A stretch of 10,321 nucleotides of DNA from Chloroflexota bacterium (GTDB lineage Bacteria; Chloroflexota; Dehalococcoidia; GIF9; UBA5629), in NCBI GenBank assembly GCA_016875975.1, contig VGOF01000040.1, positions 1 through 10,321 of the forward strand. Reading direction: 5' to 3'. The position numbers were made by a program, and so were the translations under genes. Below, piece by piece: positions 1 to 6,594 of the stretch; positions within the stretch are counted from its first letter, which is position 1, and the number at the start of each line of letters is the position of its first letter. Under the pieces are notes generated by a model, which was not told where the DNA came from, did not search any database, and saw nothing but the letters and a program-made list of their open reading frames with translations.

Positions 1-974
1 TAGAACTGCTTAAGGGAAAGACAGTTGGGATTATCGGGTTTGGCAGCCAGGGTCATGCTCATGCACAGAACCTGAGGGATAGCGGCTGTCAAGTAATTGT
101 GGCTGAAGCAAAGGATACCGAAGGCTGGAAAGGTGCCAAGAAGTCTGGTTTTTTAGTTACCGATGCTACCGAGGTAGCCAAGAAGGCGGATATCATCGTC
201 ATGCTGGTCCCTGATACTTTGCAACCGAGGGTGTACCGGGAATCGGTTGAGAAGCAGCTATCGGCGGGTAAGATGCTGATGTTTGCCCATGGATTTAATA
301 TTCATTTCAATCAGATCGTGCCGCCTTCCAACGTTGATGTGACCATGATTGCTCCGAAGTGCCCAGGCCACATGCTGCGTCGGCTCTATACTGAGAACTC
401 AGGCCCCCCAGCACTGATAGCAGTTCACCAAGATGCCTCAGGTAAGGCTAAGAACATAGCATTGGCCTATGCCAGGGGGATTGGCTGTGCCAAAGCTGGT
501 GTTCTGGAAACGTCTTTTGCTGAAGAGACTGAGACCGACCTATTTGGCGAGCAGACAGTGCTCTGCGGTGGTGTTAGCTCACTGGTCAAAGCCGGGTTTG
601 AGACACTGATTGAAGCTGGGTATCAGCCTGAAATCGCCTATTTTGAATGCTTTCACGAGCTTAAACTTATCGTTGACCTGATGTACCAGGGTGGGCTGAA
701 GTTCATGCGCTATTCGGTAAGCGATACCGCAGAGTACGGCGACTACAGCCGTGGGCCACGAGTCATCAACGAGTTAGTCAAAGAGGAGATGCGACAAATC
801 CTGGATGAGGTGCAGGATGGCAGCTTTGCCCGTGAGTGGATTCTGGAGAACCAGGCAGGGCGCCCAGTCTATAATGCACTGAAGCGGATGGAAGCTGAGC
901 ATGAGATAGAAATAGTGGGCGAGAAGCTCAGAGCTATGATGCCATGGCTGAAGCCCAGTGCTAAGAAAGCTTAG
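1..974 (+). CDS. ilvC: Ketol-acid reductoisomerase, 5'-truncated
   Basis: Catalyses the Mg2+-dependent alkyl migration and reduction of 2-acetolactate or 2-aceto-2-hydroxybutyrate to the dihydroxyacid precursors of valine, leucine and isoleucine; cytosolic. The reading frame is open from base 3, and the real start lies upstream; family alignment suggests roughly 15-20 residues are missing. The Rossmann motif GFGSQGHAHA is visible near the window edge, followed by HGFNIHF, IAPKCPGH and the C-terminal knotted-domain motifs DLFGEQ, YFECFHELKLIVDL and SDTAEYGDY, which hold the metal ligands and substrate contacts. The length fits the short class I enzymes. The coenzyme-specificity loop (bases 105-128) reads EAKDTEGW and lacks the Arg and Ser residues that usually bind the NADPH 2'-phosphate. 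The TAG stop lies one base before the leuA ATG, indicating tight co-expression. Identity is certain; cofactor preference is inference. Confidence 0.97.
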   Translation, partial: ELLKGKTVGIIGFGSQGHAHAQNLRDSGCQVIVAEAKDTEGWKGAKKSGFLVTDATEVAKKADIIVMLVPDTLQPRVYRESVEKQLSAGKMLMFAHGFNIHFNQIVPPSNVDVTMIAPKCPGHMLRRLYTENSGPPALIAVHQDASGKAKNIALAYARGIGCAKAGVLETSFAEETETDLFGEQTVLCGGVSSLVKAGFETLIEAGYQPEIAYFECFHELKLIVDLMYQGGLKFMRYSVSDTAEYGDYSRGPRVINELVKEEMRQILDEVQDGSFAREWILENQAGRPVYNALKRMEAEHEIEIVGEKLRAMMPWLKPSAKKA

Positions 975-975
975 T

Positions 976-2499
976 ATGGACAAAGTTGCAATTTTTGATA
1001 CCACGCTGAGGGATGGGGAACAAGCGGCAGGAGCGGGGCTGAGTGCACAGGAAAAACTCCAGATAGCCCAGCAACTGGAGAGGCTTGGTGTCGATGTCAT
1101 TGAAGCTGGCTTTCCCGTAAGCTCTCCTGGTGACTTCGAGGCAGTGCAGCTAATATCCAAAAAAGTGGAGAATTCGGCTGTGTGTGCCCTGGCTCATGCT
1201 AATCCTGAGGCTGTCGATGGGGCATGGGAAGCTATCAGGAAAGCGAAACGTCCGCGAATCCATGTCTTTTTATCGGCTTCGGATATTCACCTTTTTTATC
1301 AACTCAAGAGGACTCGGGAGGAGATTCTGCAGGTCTCTCGTGATATGGTGGCCCGTGCCAAGAAGTATACAGAAGATGTGGAATTTTCCCCTATGGATGC
1401 CAGCCGCACTGAGCCAGCCTATATTTACCAGATACTGGAAGCGGTGATTAAAGCTGGGGCTACCACGGTAAATATCCCAGATACTGTGGGCTATGCGGTA
1501 CCACAGGAATATGGCGACCTCATCACGGGCATACTGACCAATGTGCCTAATATAGGTAATACGGTTGTCAGTGTTCATTGTCACAATGACTTGGGGCTGG
1601 CGGTTGCCAATAGCCTTGAAGCCATAAGAAGGGGAGCTAGGCAAGTCGAGTGTACTATCAATGGTATTGGCGAACGGGCGGGGAATGCTTCTCTGGAAGA
1701 GATTGTCATGGCACTCAAGACCAGGAGCGATGCCTATGGCCTGACTACGAACATCGATACCACGCAGATTCATAAGACGAGCCGCCTGGTCAGCGAGCTT
1801 ACTGGTTTTATCGTGCAGCCGAACAAGGCTATTATTGGTACTAACGCCTTTCGTCATCAGTCTGGTATCCACCAGGATGGTGTAATCAAGAAAGCTATTA
1901 CCTATGAAATCATGGACCCCAAGACGATAGGTATTCCAGCTAGTAGCCTGGTTCTGGGCAAACTGAGCGGCAGGCATGCATTCCAAGAACGGTTGGCTGA
2001 ACTCGGCTATGTGATTGAGGGTGAGGCTTTTAAGCACGCCTTTCAAGCCTTTAAGGAGTTGGCCGATAAGAAGCGTGAGGTTACCGACCGGGACATAGAG
2101 TCCCTCATTGAGGAGGAGCTTCGCACGGCTACTGAGATATATCACCTTGATCATATCGAGGTTACTTGCGGTGACCATAGCATCCCCACAGCCACGGTCA
2201 GGCTCATCGGTCCTAACGGCCAGGCTGTGGCAGATGCTGCGCTGGGTACCGGCCCGGTGGATGCTGTGTACGAAGCTATTAACCGCATAGTCAGAGTGCC
2301 CAACAAGCTCACCGAATTCACGGTAAAATCGGTGACTGAGGGTATTGACGCTATTGGCGAGGTGCTGATAAGGATAGAGAGCGACGGTGTTACTTATACG
2401 GGTCGTGGTGCCTCCACCGATATTATAGTAGCCAGTGCCAAGGCTTACATGAATGCGCTGAATCGGCTCCTGGCAGCTAAGAAGACGAGAAAGGATTGA
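976..2499 (+). CDS. leuA: 2-isopropylmalate synthase
   Basis: Condenses acetyl-CoA with 2-ketoisovalerate, the committed step of leucine synthesis. The protein is 507 residues, full length for the bacterial LeuA type. The DRE-TIM catalytic barrel begins DTTLRDGEQ (Arg12, Asp13) and continues with IEAGFPVSSPGDF, typical of LeuA and distinct from the CimA version. Metal-binding His201 and His203 lie in the HCHNDLGLA motif, followed by NGIGERAGNASLEE. A linker leads to the C-terminal allosteric domain (about residues 390-507), with the conserved stretch GRGASTDIIVASAKAY, so leucine feedback inhibition is expected. I chose ATG 976 because it gives the conserved short N-terminus MDKVAIFDTTLRDG. 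An in-frame GTG at 958 would add six unconserved residues and overlap ilvC. The gene starts one base after the ilvC stop, suggesting translational coupling. Confidence 0.97.
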   Translation: MDKVAIFDTTLRDGEQAAGAGLSAQEKLQIAQQLERLGVDVIEAGFPVSSPGDFEAVQLISKKVENSAVCALAHANPEAVDGAWEAIRKAKRPRIHVFLSASDIHLFYQLKRTREEILQVSRDMVARAKKYTEDVEFSPMDASRTEPAYIYQILEAVIKAGATTVNIPDTVGYAVPQEYGDLITGILTNVPNIGNTVVSVHCHNDLGLAVANSLEAIRRGARQVECTINGIGERAGNASLEEIVMALKTRSDAYGLTTNIDTTQIHKTSRLVSELTGFIVQPNKAIIGTNAFRHQSGIHQDGVIKKAITYEIMDPKTIGIPASSLVLGKLSGRHAFQERLAELGYVIEGEAFKHAFQAFKELADKKREVTDRDIESLIEEELRTATEIYHLDHIEVTCGDHSIPTATVRLIGPNGQAVADAALGTGPVDAVYEAINRIVRVPNKLTEFTVKSVTEGIDAIGEVLIRIESDGVTYTGRGASTDIIVASAKAYMNALNRLLAAKKTRKD

Positions 2500-2509
2500 G
2501 GCGCCCTGG

Positions 2510-2932
2510 ATGCAGCTAGTTTTGTCACCAGTGGTGGAGATGGTGTTGCGGTTGCTTTTGGCAACAGTCCTTGGCGCTGCTATCGGCTATCAGCGGGAGC
2601 GGGCTAAGAAACCAGCCGGGCTGCGCACACACATCCTGATAGCTTTGGGCGCTGCGCTTTTTACCGTCGTTTCGGTTTTTGGATTTGGTGACTCAGCAGA
2701 TGTGGCCAGGGTAGCTGCAGGAGTGGTGACGGGTATCGGTTTCATAGGCGCTGGCGTTATCTTCCGTGGCCTTCGTGGTAATAAAGGGCATGTCGTTGGA
2801 CTGACCACTGCGGCAAGCATATGGGTCGCTGCGGCTATTGGGCTAGCGGCTGGTGTGGGGTTGTATTTGGTGGCAGTTCTGGTTACTGTTCTGGCTGTGG
2901 TGGTGCTTATGATTCCCAGGGTGCAGGGATAA
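2510..2932 (+). CDS. Short MgtC/SapB-family membrane protein
   Basis: A 140-residue, very hydrophobic protein that matches the MgtC/SapB/YhiD N-terminal domain. Family motifs appear in order: GAAIGYQRER (about residues 22-31), KPAGLRTH (34-41), GIGFIGAGVIFR (75-86) and GLTTAASIWVAAAIG (97-111). About four to five membrane segments are predicted, near residues 8-24, 42-60, 65-85, 98-116 and 118-136. It lacks the C-terminal soluble ACT-like domain of pathogen MgtC, like many short environmental homologues. MgtC in Salmonella and Mycobacterium is linked to growth at low Mg2+ and to ATP synthase inhibition, but the role of short homologues is not settled, so no specific function is assigned. It sits 10 bases after leuA with a GAGG ribosome site (2498-2501) overlapping the leuA stop, inside the leucine operon between leuA and leuC. 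Family call is strong; role here is unknown. Confidence 0.9.
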   Translation: MQLVLSPVVEMVLRLLLATVLGAAIGYQRERAKKPAGLRTHILIALGAALFTVVSVFGFGDSADVARVAAGVVTGIGFIGAGVIFRGLRGNKGHVVGLTTAASIWVAAAIGLAAGVGLYLVAVLVTVLAVVVLMIPRVQG

Positions 2933-2942
2933 GCTATAAAGT

Positions 2943-2959
2943 GAGGGTAATGACCTTTG
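2943..2959 (+). promoter_or_regulatory. Ribosome binding site and TTG start of leuC
   Basis: GAGGG at 2943-2947 lies nine bases before TTG 2957-2959. The in-frame TGA at 2951-2953 leaves no upstream start. An out-of-frame ATG at 2950 opens only six codons, ending at TGA 2968-2970, across the leuC start. Confidence 0.75.
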
Positions 2960-4213
2960 ACCTTAGCTGAGAAGATACTGGCTGCTCATTCAGGAAAAGA
3001 CAGAGTCAGCCCTGGCGAGTTTATCAATGCCAGGGTTGATTTAGTATTGTCCAACGACATCACAGCCCCGCTGGCTATAAAAGAATTCCAGAGGCTGGGT
3101 GTGAACAAGGTTTTCGATTCGAAGAAGGTGGTGATGGTCCCCGACCACTTTTGCCCCAGCAAGGACATTCTCTCTGCTGAGCAAGCTAAGACTATGCGTG
3201 CATTTGCCCGTAGATATGGCTTGACCTATTTTGAAGTAGGAGCGATGGGCATTGAGCACGTACTGTTGCCAGAGTTAGGTCTGGTGTTGCCTGGAGATGT
3301 AGTTGTCGGTGCTGATTCGCATACATGTACCTATGGAGCTTTGGGGGCTTTTGCCACCGGTATGGGTTCAACGGATATAGCAGTGGCAATGGCTACCGGC
3401 GAGATATGGATGAAAGTGCCACCGACAATCAAGCTCGTTTACCATGGCAAGTTGGGCAGGTGGGTTGGTGGCAAAGACCTAATCCTATACACTATCGGTG
3501 ATATCGGAGTTGATGGAGCGCTTTACTCGGCCATAGAGTTTGCTGGTGAAGCGATTTCTGCTTTGTCTATGGATGGGCGCTTCACCATGGCAAATATGGC
3601 TATTGAAGCTGGGGGCAAAGCCGGTATCTTTAGGGTTGATAAGGAGACTCTGAAGTACCTCAAGTCCAGGGCCAAGCGTCCTTATCAGATATATGAACCT
3701 GATATCGATGCCGAATACGCTAAGGTCATTGACTACGATATTTCCAAGGTTGAACCACAGGTAGCTTTTCCGCACTTGCCTTCAAATGTGAAGGCGATAA
3801 GCAAAGTGGGTGACATAAAGGTAGACCAGGTGGTGATTGGCAGTTGCACCAATGGACGGTTGGATGACCTTAGGGCAGCGGCCAGAGTGATGAAAGGGCG
3901 AAAGATTAATTCTAATCTGAGATGTATCATCATCCCGGGCAGTCAGCGGGTTTATCTTGATGCATTACGTGAAGGGTTGATTGAGATATTTATCAAAGCG
4001 GGGGCCGTGGTGAGTACGCCTACTTGTGGCCCGTGCCTCGGTGGTTACATGGGAGTCCTGGCTGCGGGTGAAAAATGTGTCTCTACCACTAATCGGAACT
4101 TTGTGGGTAGGATGGGTAGCCCCAAGTCTGAAGTCTATCTGGCAAACCCCGCTGTGGCTGCTGCCAGTGCAGTCATGGGTAAGCTGGGCAGCCCTGACGA
4201 GGTTGTCGGTTAG
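2957..4213 (+). CDS. leuC: 3-isopropylmalate dehydratase large subunit
   Basis: Large subunit of isopropylmalate isomerase, an aconitase-family [4Fe-4S] enzyme that interconverts 2- and 3-isopropylmalate. In a citramalate pathway the same enzyme usually also isomerises citramalate. The three cluster cysteines are visible: Cys297 in IGSCTNGR, and Cys357 and Cys360 in TCGPCLGG. Other signatures are DSHTCTYGALGAFATGMGSTD and NRNFVGRMGSP. At 418 residues it is the short, archaeal-type LeuC rather than the roughly 470-residue enterobacterial form. The start is TTG 2957, giving MTLAEKILAAHSG. An in-frame TGA at 2951-2953 rules out anything further upstream, and GAGGG at 2943-2947 is well placed. 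It is separated from its partner leuD by a methyltransferase gene. The enzyme is probably oxygen-sensitive, consistent with an anaerobe. A homoaconitase role is possible by family but unlikely in this operon. Confidence 0.95.
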   Translation: MTLAEKILAAHSGKDRVSPGEFINARVDLVLSNDITAPLAIKEFQRLGVNKVFDSKKVVMVPDHFCPSKDILSAEQAKTMRAFARRYGLTYFEVGAMGIEHVLLPELGLVLPGDVVVGADSHTCTYGALGAFATGMGSTDIAVAMATGEIWMKVPPTIKLVYHGKLGRWVGGKDLILYTIGDIGVDGALYSAIEFAGEAISALSMDGRFTMANMAIEAGGKAGIFRVDKETLKYLKSRAKRPYQIYEPDIDAEYAKVIDYDISKVEPQVAFPHLPSNVKAISKVGDIKVDQVVIGSCTNGRLDDLRAAARVMKGRKINSNLRCIIIPGSQRVYLDALREGLIEIFIKAGAVVSTPTCGPCLGGYMGVLAAGEKCVSTTNRNFVGRMGSPKSEVYLANPAVAAASAVMGKLGSPDEVVG

Positions 4214-4238
4214 GCGATTGTGCAAATAGCTCTAAATC

Positions 4239-4253
4239 AGGAGAAAGAATATG
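4239..4253 (+). promoter_or_regulatory. Strong ribosome binding site of the methyltransferase
   Basis: AGGAGA at 4239-4244 is followed by six bases and the ATG at 4251. This is close to an ideal Shine-Dalgarno arrangement and fixes the start; it suggests independent, efficient initiation rather than coupling to leuC. Confidence 0.8.
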
Positions 4254-4922
4254 TTCTGGGATAAAGTATATGGCGACAGCGGCCAAGTCTGGGGAGATAA
4301 ACCCAGCGAACTGGCTGTTGCTGCCGCGAGTTACCTGCGGAAACAGAAGTTGGACGAGCAGCCACTAGCGGTGCTGGACATCGGCTGCGGCTATGGCAGG
4401 GATGCGCTGTACCTGGCTGCCAACCTCCGGTGCGCAGTTTTAGGTGTCGATGCCTCAGAAAAGGCCATAGAGATTGCGACCCGGGCAGTGCCACGTGAGC
4501 ACAAGGAAAGAGTGAAGTTTCAGAAGTGTAATTTCGTCGAATTGGACCACGAGAAGTACGATATCGTCTTTGCTTCTCATCTGTACCATTTGTTGAAAGA
4601 CGACGAGCGCAAAAGGCTGAGGCGAATTATGGGAAGAATGCTCAAACCGGATGGGTTGTTGTTTCTGAGTACGCTGTCGGTAAAGGACCCTGAGCACTAC
4701 GGAAAGGGCGACCCTGTGCCAGGCGAGGCTAATTCGTTCTATGATGAAACATATCTTCATTTTTGTACCAAGGAAGAGTTGATAGGCGACTTTGACTTCC
4801 TGTACATGAAGGAAATATACGAGCATGAGTTCTATGAACCTCGTGCCACGGGTGTGACTCATCACCATGTTTCATGGATACTTGCTGGGGAGCATGTGGC
4901 TACCCAGCCTGATATAGAATGA
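4251..4922 (+). CDS. Class I SAM-dependent methyltransferase, TehB-like
   Basis: A 223-residue soluble protein with a Rossmann-type SAM-binding fold. Motif I is VLDIGCGYGRDALYLA (residues 41-56). The acidic residue ending strand beta2 is Asp67 in LGVDASEKAIEIA. Motif post-II is YDIVFASHLYHLL, and strand beta5 reads MLKPDGLLFLSTL. The N-terminus FWDKVYGDSGQVWG resembles the TehB/thiopurine-methyltransferase-like group, whose members often methylate small molecules, but the substrate cannot be read from the sequence. The C-terminal histidine-rich segment THHHVSW may contribute to the substrate pocket. It has the strongest ribosome site of the window, AGGAGA at 4239-4244 with six bases to the ATG. 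It lies between leuC and leuD, 37 and 58 bases away, so it is probably co-transcribed with the leucine genes. Family is confident; any link to branched-chain metabolism is only positional. Confidence 0.88.
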   Translation: MFWDKVYGDSGQVWGDKPSELAVAAASYLRKQKLDEQPLAVLDIGCGYGRDALYLAANLRCAVLGVDASEKAIEIATRAVPREHKERVKFQKCNFVELDHEKYDIVFASHLYHLLKDDERKRLRRIMGRMLKPDGLLFLSTLSVKDPEHYGKGDPVPGEANSFYDETYLHFCTKEELIGDFDFLYMKEIYEHEFYEPRATGVTHHHVSWILAGEHVATQPDIE

Positions 4923-4967
4923 TTGACTTTGTTCTTTGTGAGATGTCCTTTGTCCCTTGCTCTGCCT

Positions 4968-4983
4968 GGGAGGTGAAAGTTTG
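4968..4983 (+). promoter_or_regulatory. Ribosome binding site and TTG start of leuD
   Basis: GGGAGGTGA at 4968-4976 is a near-perfect anti-16S match and precedes TTG 4981-4983. It decides for this start over the in-frame TTG at 4957, which has no comparable site. Confidence 0.8.
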
Positions 4984-5481
4984 AAGCTGAAGGGAAAAGT
5001 CCATAGGTATGGTGCCAATGTAGATACGGATGCCATTATCCCGGCTCGCTATTTGAGTCTGTCCGAACCTGATGAGCTGGCAAAGCATTGCATGGAGGAC
5101 ATGGATGCTGGGTTTCTGGACAGAGTACAGGCTGGAGATATCGTGGTGGCAGATAGTAACTTCGGCTGCGGCTCGTCTAGGGAACATGCGCCTCTAGCTA
5201 TCAAGGCTGCTGGCATATCCTGTGTGATTGCCAAGAGCTTTGCCCGTATTTTCTTTCGTAATGCCATTAACGTTGGCTTGCCCTTGCTTGAGTGTGCTGA
5301 GGCCGTAGACAGCACTGAAGCAGGGGACATGCTTGAAGTCGATTTAAACATCGGCGAAATAAGGAATACTACGAAAGGCAAGACTTTTATGGCCAAACCA
5401 TACCCCGAATTTATGATGGGGATAATAGATGCCGGCGGGTTGGTGGAGTATACCAGGAAGAAGCTGAGTAGGAGGTCTTAG
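4981..5481 (+). CDS. leuD: 3-isopropylmalate dehydratase small subunit
   Basis: Small (swivel-domain) subunit that joins LeuC to form isopropylmalate isomerase and supplies part of the substrate pocket. The protein is 166 residues, the short archaeal-type LeuD. Diagnostic motifs are YGANVDTDAIIPARYL near the N-terminus, NFGCGSSREHAP at residues 60-71, and AKSFARIFFRNAINVGLP. The start is TTG 4981 (MKLKGKVHRYG), preceded by GGGAGGTGA at 4968-4976. An in-frame TTG at 4957 would add eight unconserved residues and place the Shine-Dalgarno inside the gene, so it is less likely. The stop TAG abuts the leuB GTG directly. Pairing with the LeuC encoded 0.8 kb upstream is expected, and the pair probably acts on both isopropylmalate and citramalate because cimA is in the same operon. 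Confidence 0.95.
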   Translation: MKLKGKVHRYGANVDTDAIIPARYLSLSEPDELAKHCMEDMDAGFLDRVQAGDIVVADSNFGCGSSREHAPLAIKAAGISCVIAKSFARIFFRNAINVGLPLLECAEAVDSTEAGDMLEVDLNIGEIRNTTKGKTFMAKPYPEFMMGIIDAGGLVEYTRKKLSRRS

Positions 5482-5484
5482 GTG
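5470..5484 (+). promoter_or_regulatory. Ribosome binding site of leuB inside the leuD 3' end
   Basis: AGGAGG at 5470-5475 lies in the last codons of leuD, six bases before GTG 5482. With the leuD stop TAG directly abutting the GTG, this is a classic translational-coupling arrangement. Confidence 0.8.
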
Positions 5485-6579
5485 CAATTCGAGATTGCGG
5501 CATTGCTTGGTGATGGTGTTGGCCCTGAGGTGGCTACAGAGGCCATCAAAGTGCTGGAAGCTGTGGGCGAGAGGTTTGGACATGACTTTAAATTTCACTA
5601 TGGGTTGGTGGGTGGCGCTGCCATTGATGCTACTGGCGTTGCTCTAGCAGATGAGACGTTGCAGATGTGCAAGGGCTGTGATGCGGTGCTGCTAGGAGCC
5701 GTTGGCGGCCCCAAGTGGGATGACCCGCAGGCAAAGGTTAGACCTGAAGATGGGCTACTGGCGTTGCGTAAGGAGTTGGGGCTGTTTGCTAACCTGCGGC
5801 CAGTGAAGGTGTTGCCGATGCTGGTCGATTCCACAAACCTCAAGCCTGACGTGGTGAGGGGTGTAGACCTGGTGGTTGTGCGCGAGCTTACCGGTGGCCT
5901 GTATTTTGGCCAGCCCAAGAAGCGGTGGCAGACGGCTGAGGGCAGGTTTGCCGTGGACAGCATGCTTTACTCTGATAGGGAAATCGAGCGTATTATGAGA
6001 GTGGGCTTCGAGATGGCACGCACCAGACGGAAGAAGCTGACTTCGGTGGATAAGGCTAACGTTCTCGAATCTTCACGCCTGTGGCGGCAGGTTGCCATCG
6101 AGGTATCTGCTGACTATCCGAATGTAGAACTGGACCACATGCTGGTAGATGCCTGTACCATGCGCCTGATACAGAAGCCAGCCTATTTCGATGTTGTGGT
6201 CACTGAGAACACCTTTGGTGATATTATAACTGATGAAGCCTCTATGCTGGCAGGTTCTATGGGCATGTTGCCCTCTGCCAGTCTGGCTGGTATTCCCAAA
6301 GGTGGTGTGTCAAAGGCATATGGGCTGTATGAGCCTATACATGGCAGCGCCCCCAGCAGGGCGGGTCAGAATATTGCGAATCCCATAGCTACAATACTAA
6401 GTACTGCCATGATGCTGCGCTATTCCTTCAACCTGGCAATGGAAGCTGATGCCGTGGAAAAGGCAGTGATTGCTGTCTTGGAGGAAGGCTATCGTACCTA
6501 TGATATAATGGAGCCTGGTAAGAATAGGGTGGGGACGAAAGAGATGGGCAGCCTCATTACCCAGAAAATCCTCAGTTAG
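5482..6579 (+). CDS. leuB: 3-isopropylmalate dehydrogenase
   Basis: Oxidatively decarboxylates 3-isopropylmalate to 2-ketoisocaproate; with cimA present it probably also oxidises 3-methylmalate to 2-ketobutyrate. The protein is 365 residues, normal for IPMDH. Visible motifs are LLGDGVGPEV at the N-terminus, LRKELGLFANLRPVK (substrate arginines), RELTGGLYFG, KANVLESSRLWR, VDACTMRLI, ENTFGDIITDEAS (metal aspartates) and YEPIHGSAP. GTG 5482 directly follows the leuD TAG, with AGGAGG at 5470-5475 six bases upstream, so translation is coupled. The nucleotide-pocket residues are unusual: Lys232 (QKPAYFD), Ser292-Arg293 (GSAPSRAGQ) and Tyr340 (RTYDIM) replace the Asp, Asp-Ile and Gly of the E. coli NAD enzyme and lean toward NADP-type chemistry. 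Isocitrate or homoisocitrate dehydrogenase is the main alternative but is disfavoured by the operon and the substrate-loop motif. Confidence 0.95.
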   Translation: MQFEIAALLGDGVGPEVATEAIKVLEAVGERFGHDFKFHYGLVGGAAIDATGVALADETLQMCKGCDAVLLGAVGGPKWDDPQAKVRPEDGLLALRKELGLFANLRPVKVLPMLVDSTNLKPDVVRGVDLVVVRELTGGLYFGQPKKRWQTAEGRFAVDSMLYSDREIERIMRVGFEMARTRRKKLTSVDKANVLESSRLWRQVAIEVSADYPNVELDHMLVDACTMRLIQKPAYFDVVVTENTFGDIITDEASMLAGSMGMLPSASLAGIPKGGVSKAYGLYEPIHGSAPSRAGQNIANPIATILSTAMMLRYSFNLAMEADAVEKAVIAVLEEGYRTYDIMEPGKNRVGTKEMGSLITQKILS

Positions 6580-6594
6580 GGAGCAGTTGAAACT

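Noticed and set aside
958..978. GTG 958 as an upstream start for leuA
   Set aside because: It would add six residues not seen in LeuA and overlap ilvC; ATG 976 gives the conserved N-terminus.
1270..2178. Long open frame of 302 codons on the minus strand inside leuA
   Set aside because: It lies fully antisense to a clearly conserved leuA, has no recognisable motif and starts within coding sequence; it is a shadow of biased codon use.
2950..2970. Six-codon ATG open frame overlapping the leuC start, as a possible leader peptide
   Set aside because: The GAGGG site is only two bases from this ATG, too close for good initiation; it is most likely chance.
4455..4868. 137-codon minus-strand open frame inside the methyltransferase gene
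   Set aside because: Antisense to an intact methyltransferase with its own strong ribosome site; no family motif.
4923..4952. Promoter-like TTGACT at 4923-4928 in the methyltransferase-leuD gap
   Set aside because: At the proper 17-base spacing the sequence is GTCCTT, not a -10 box; no support for an internal promoter.
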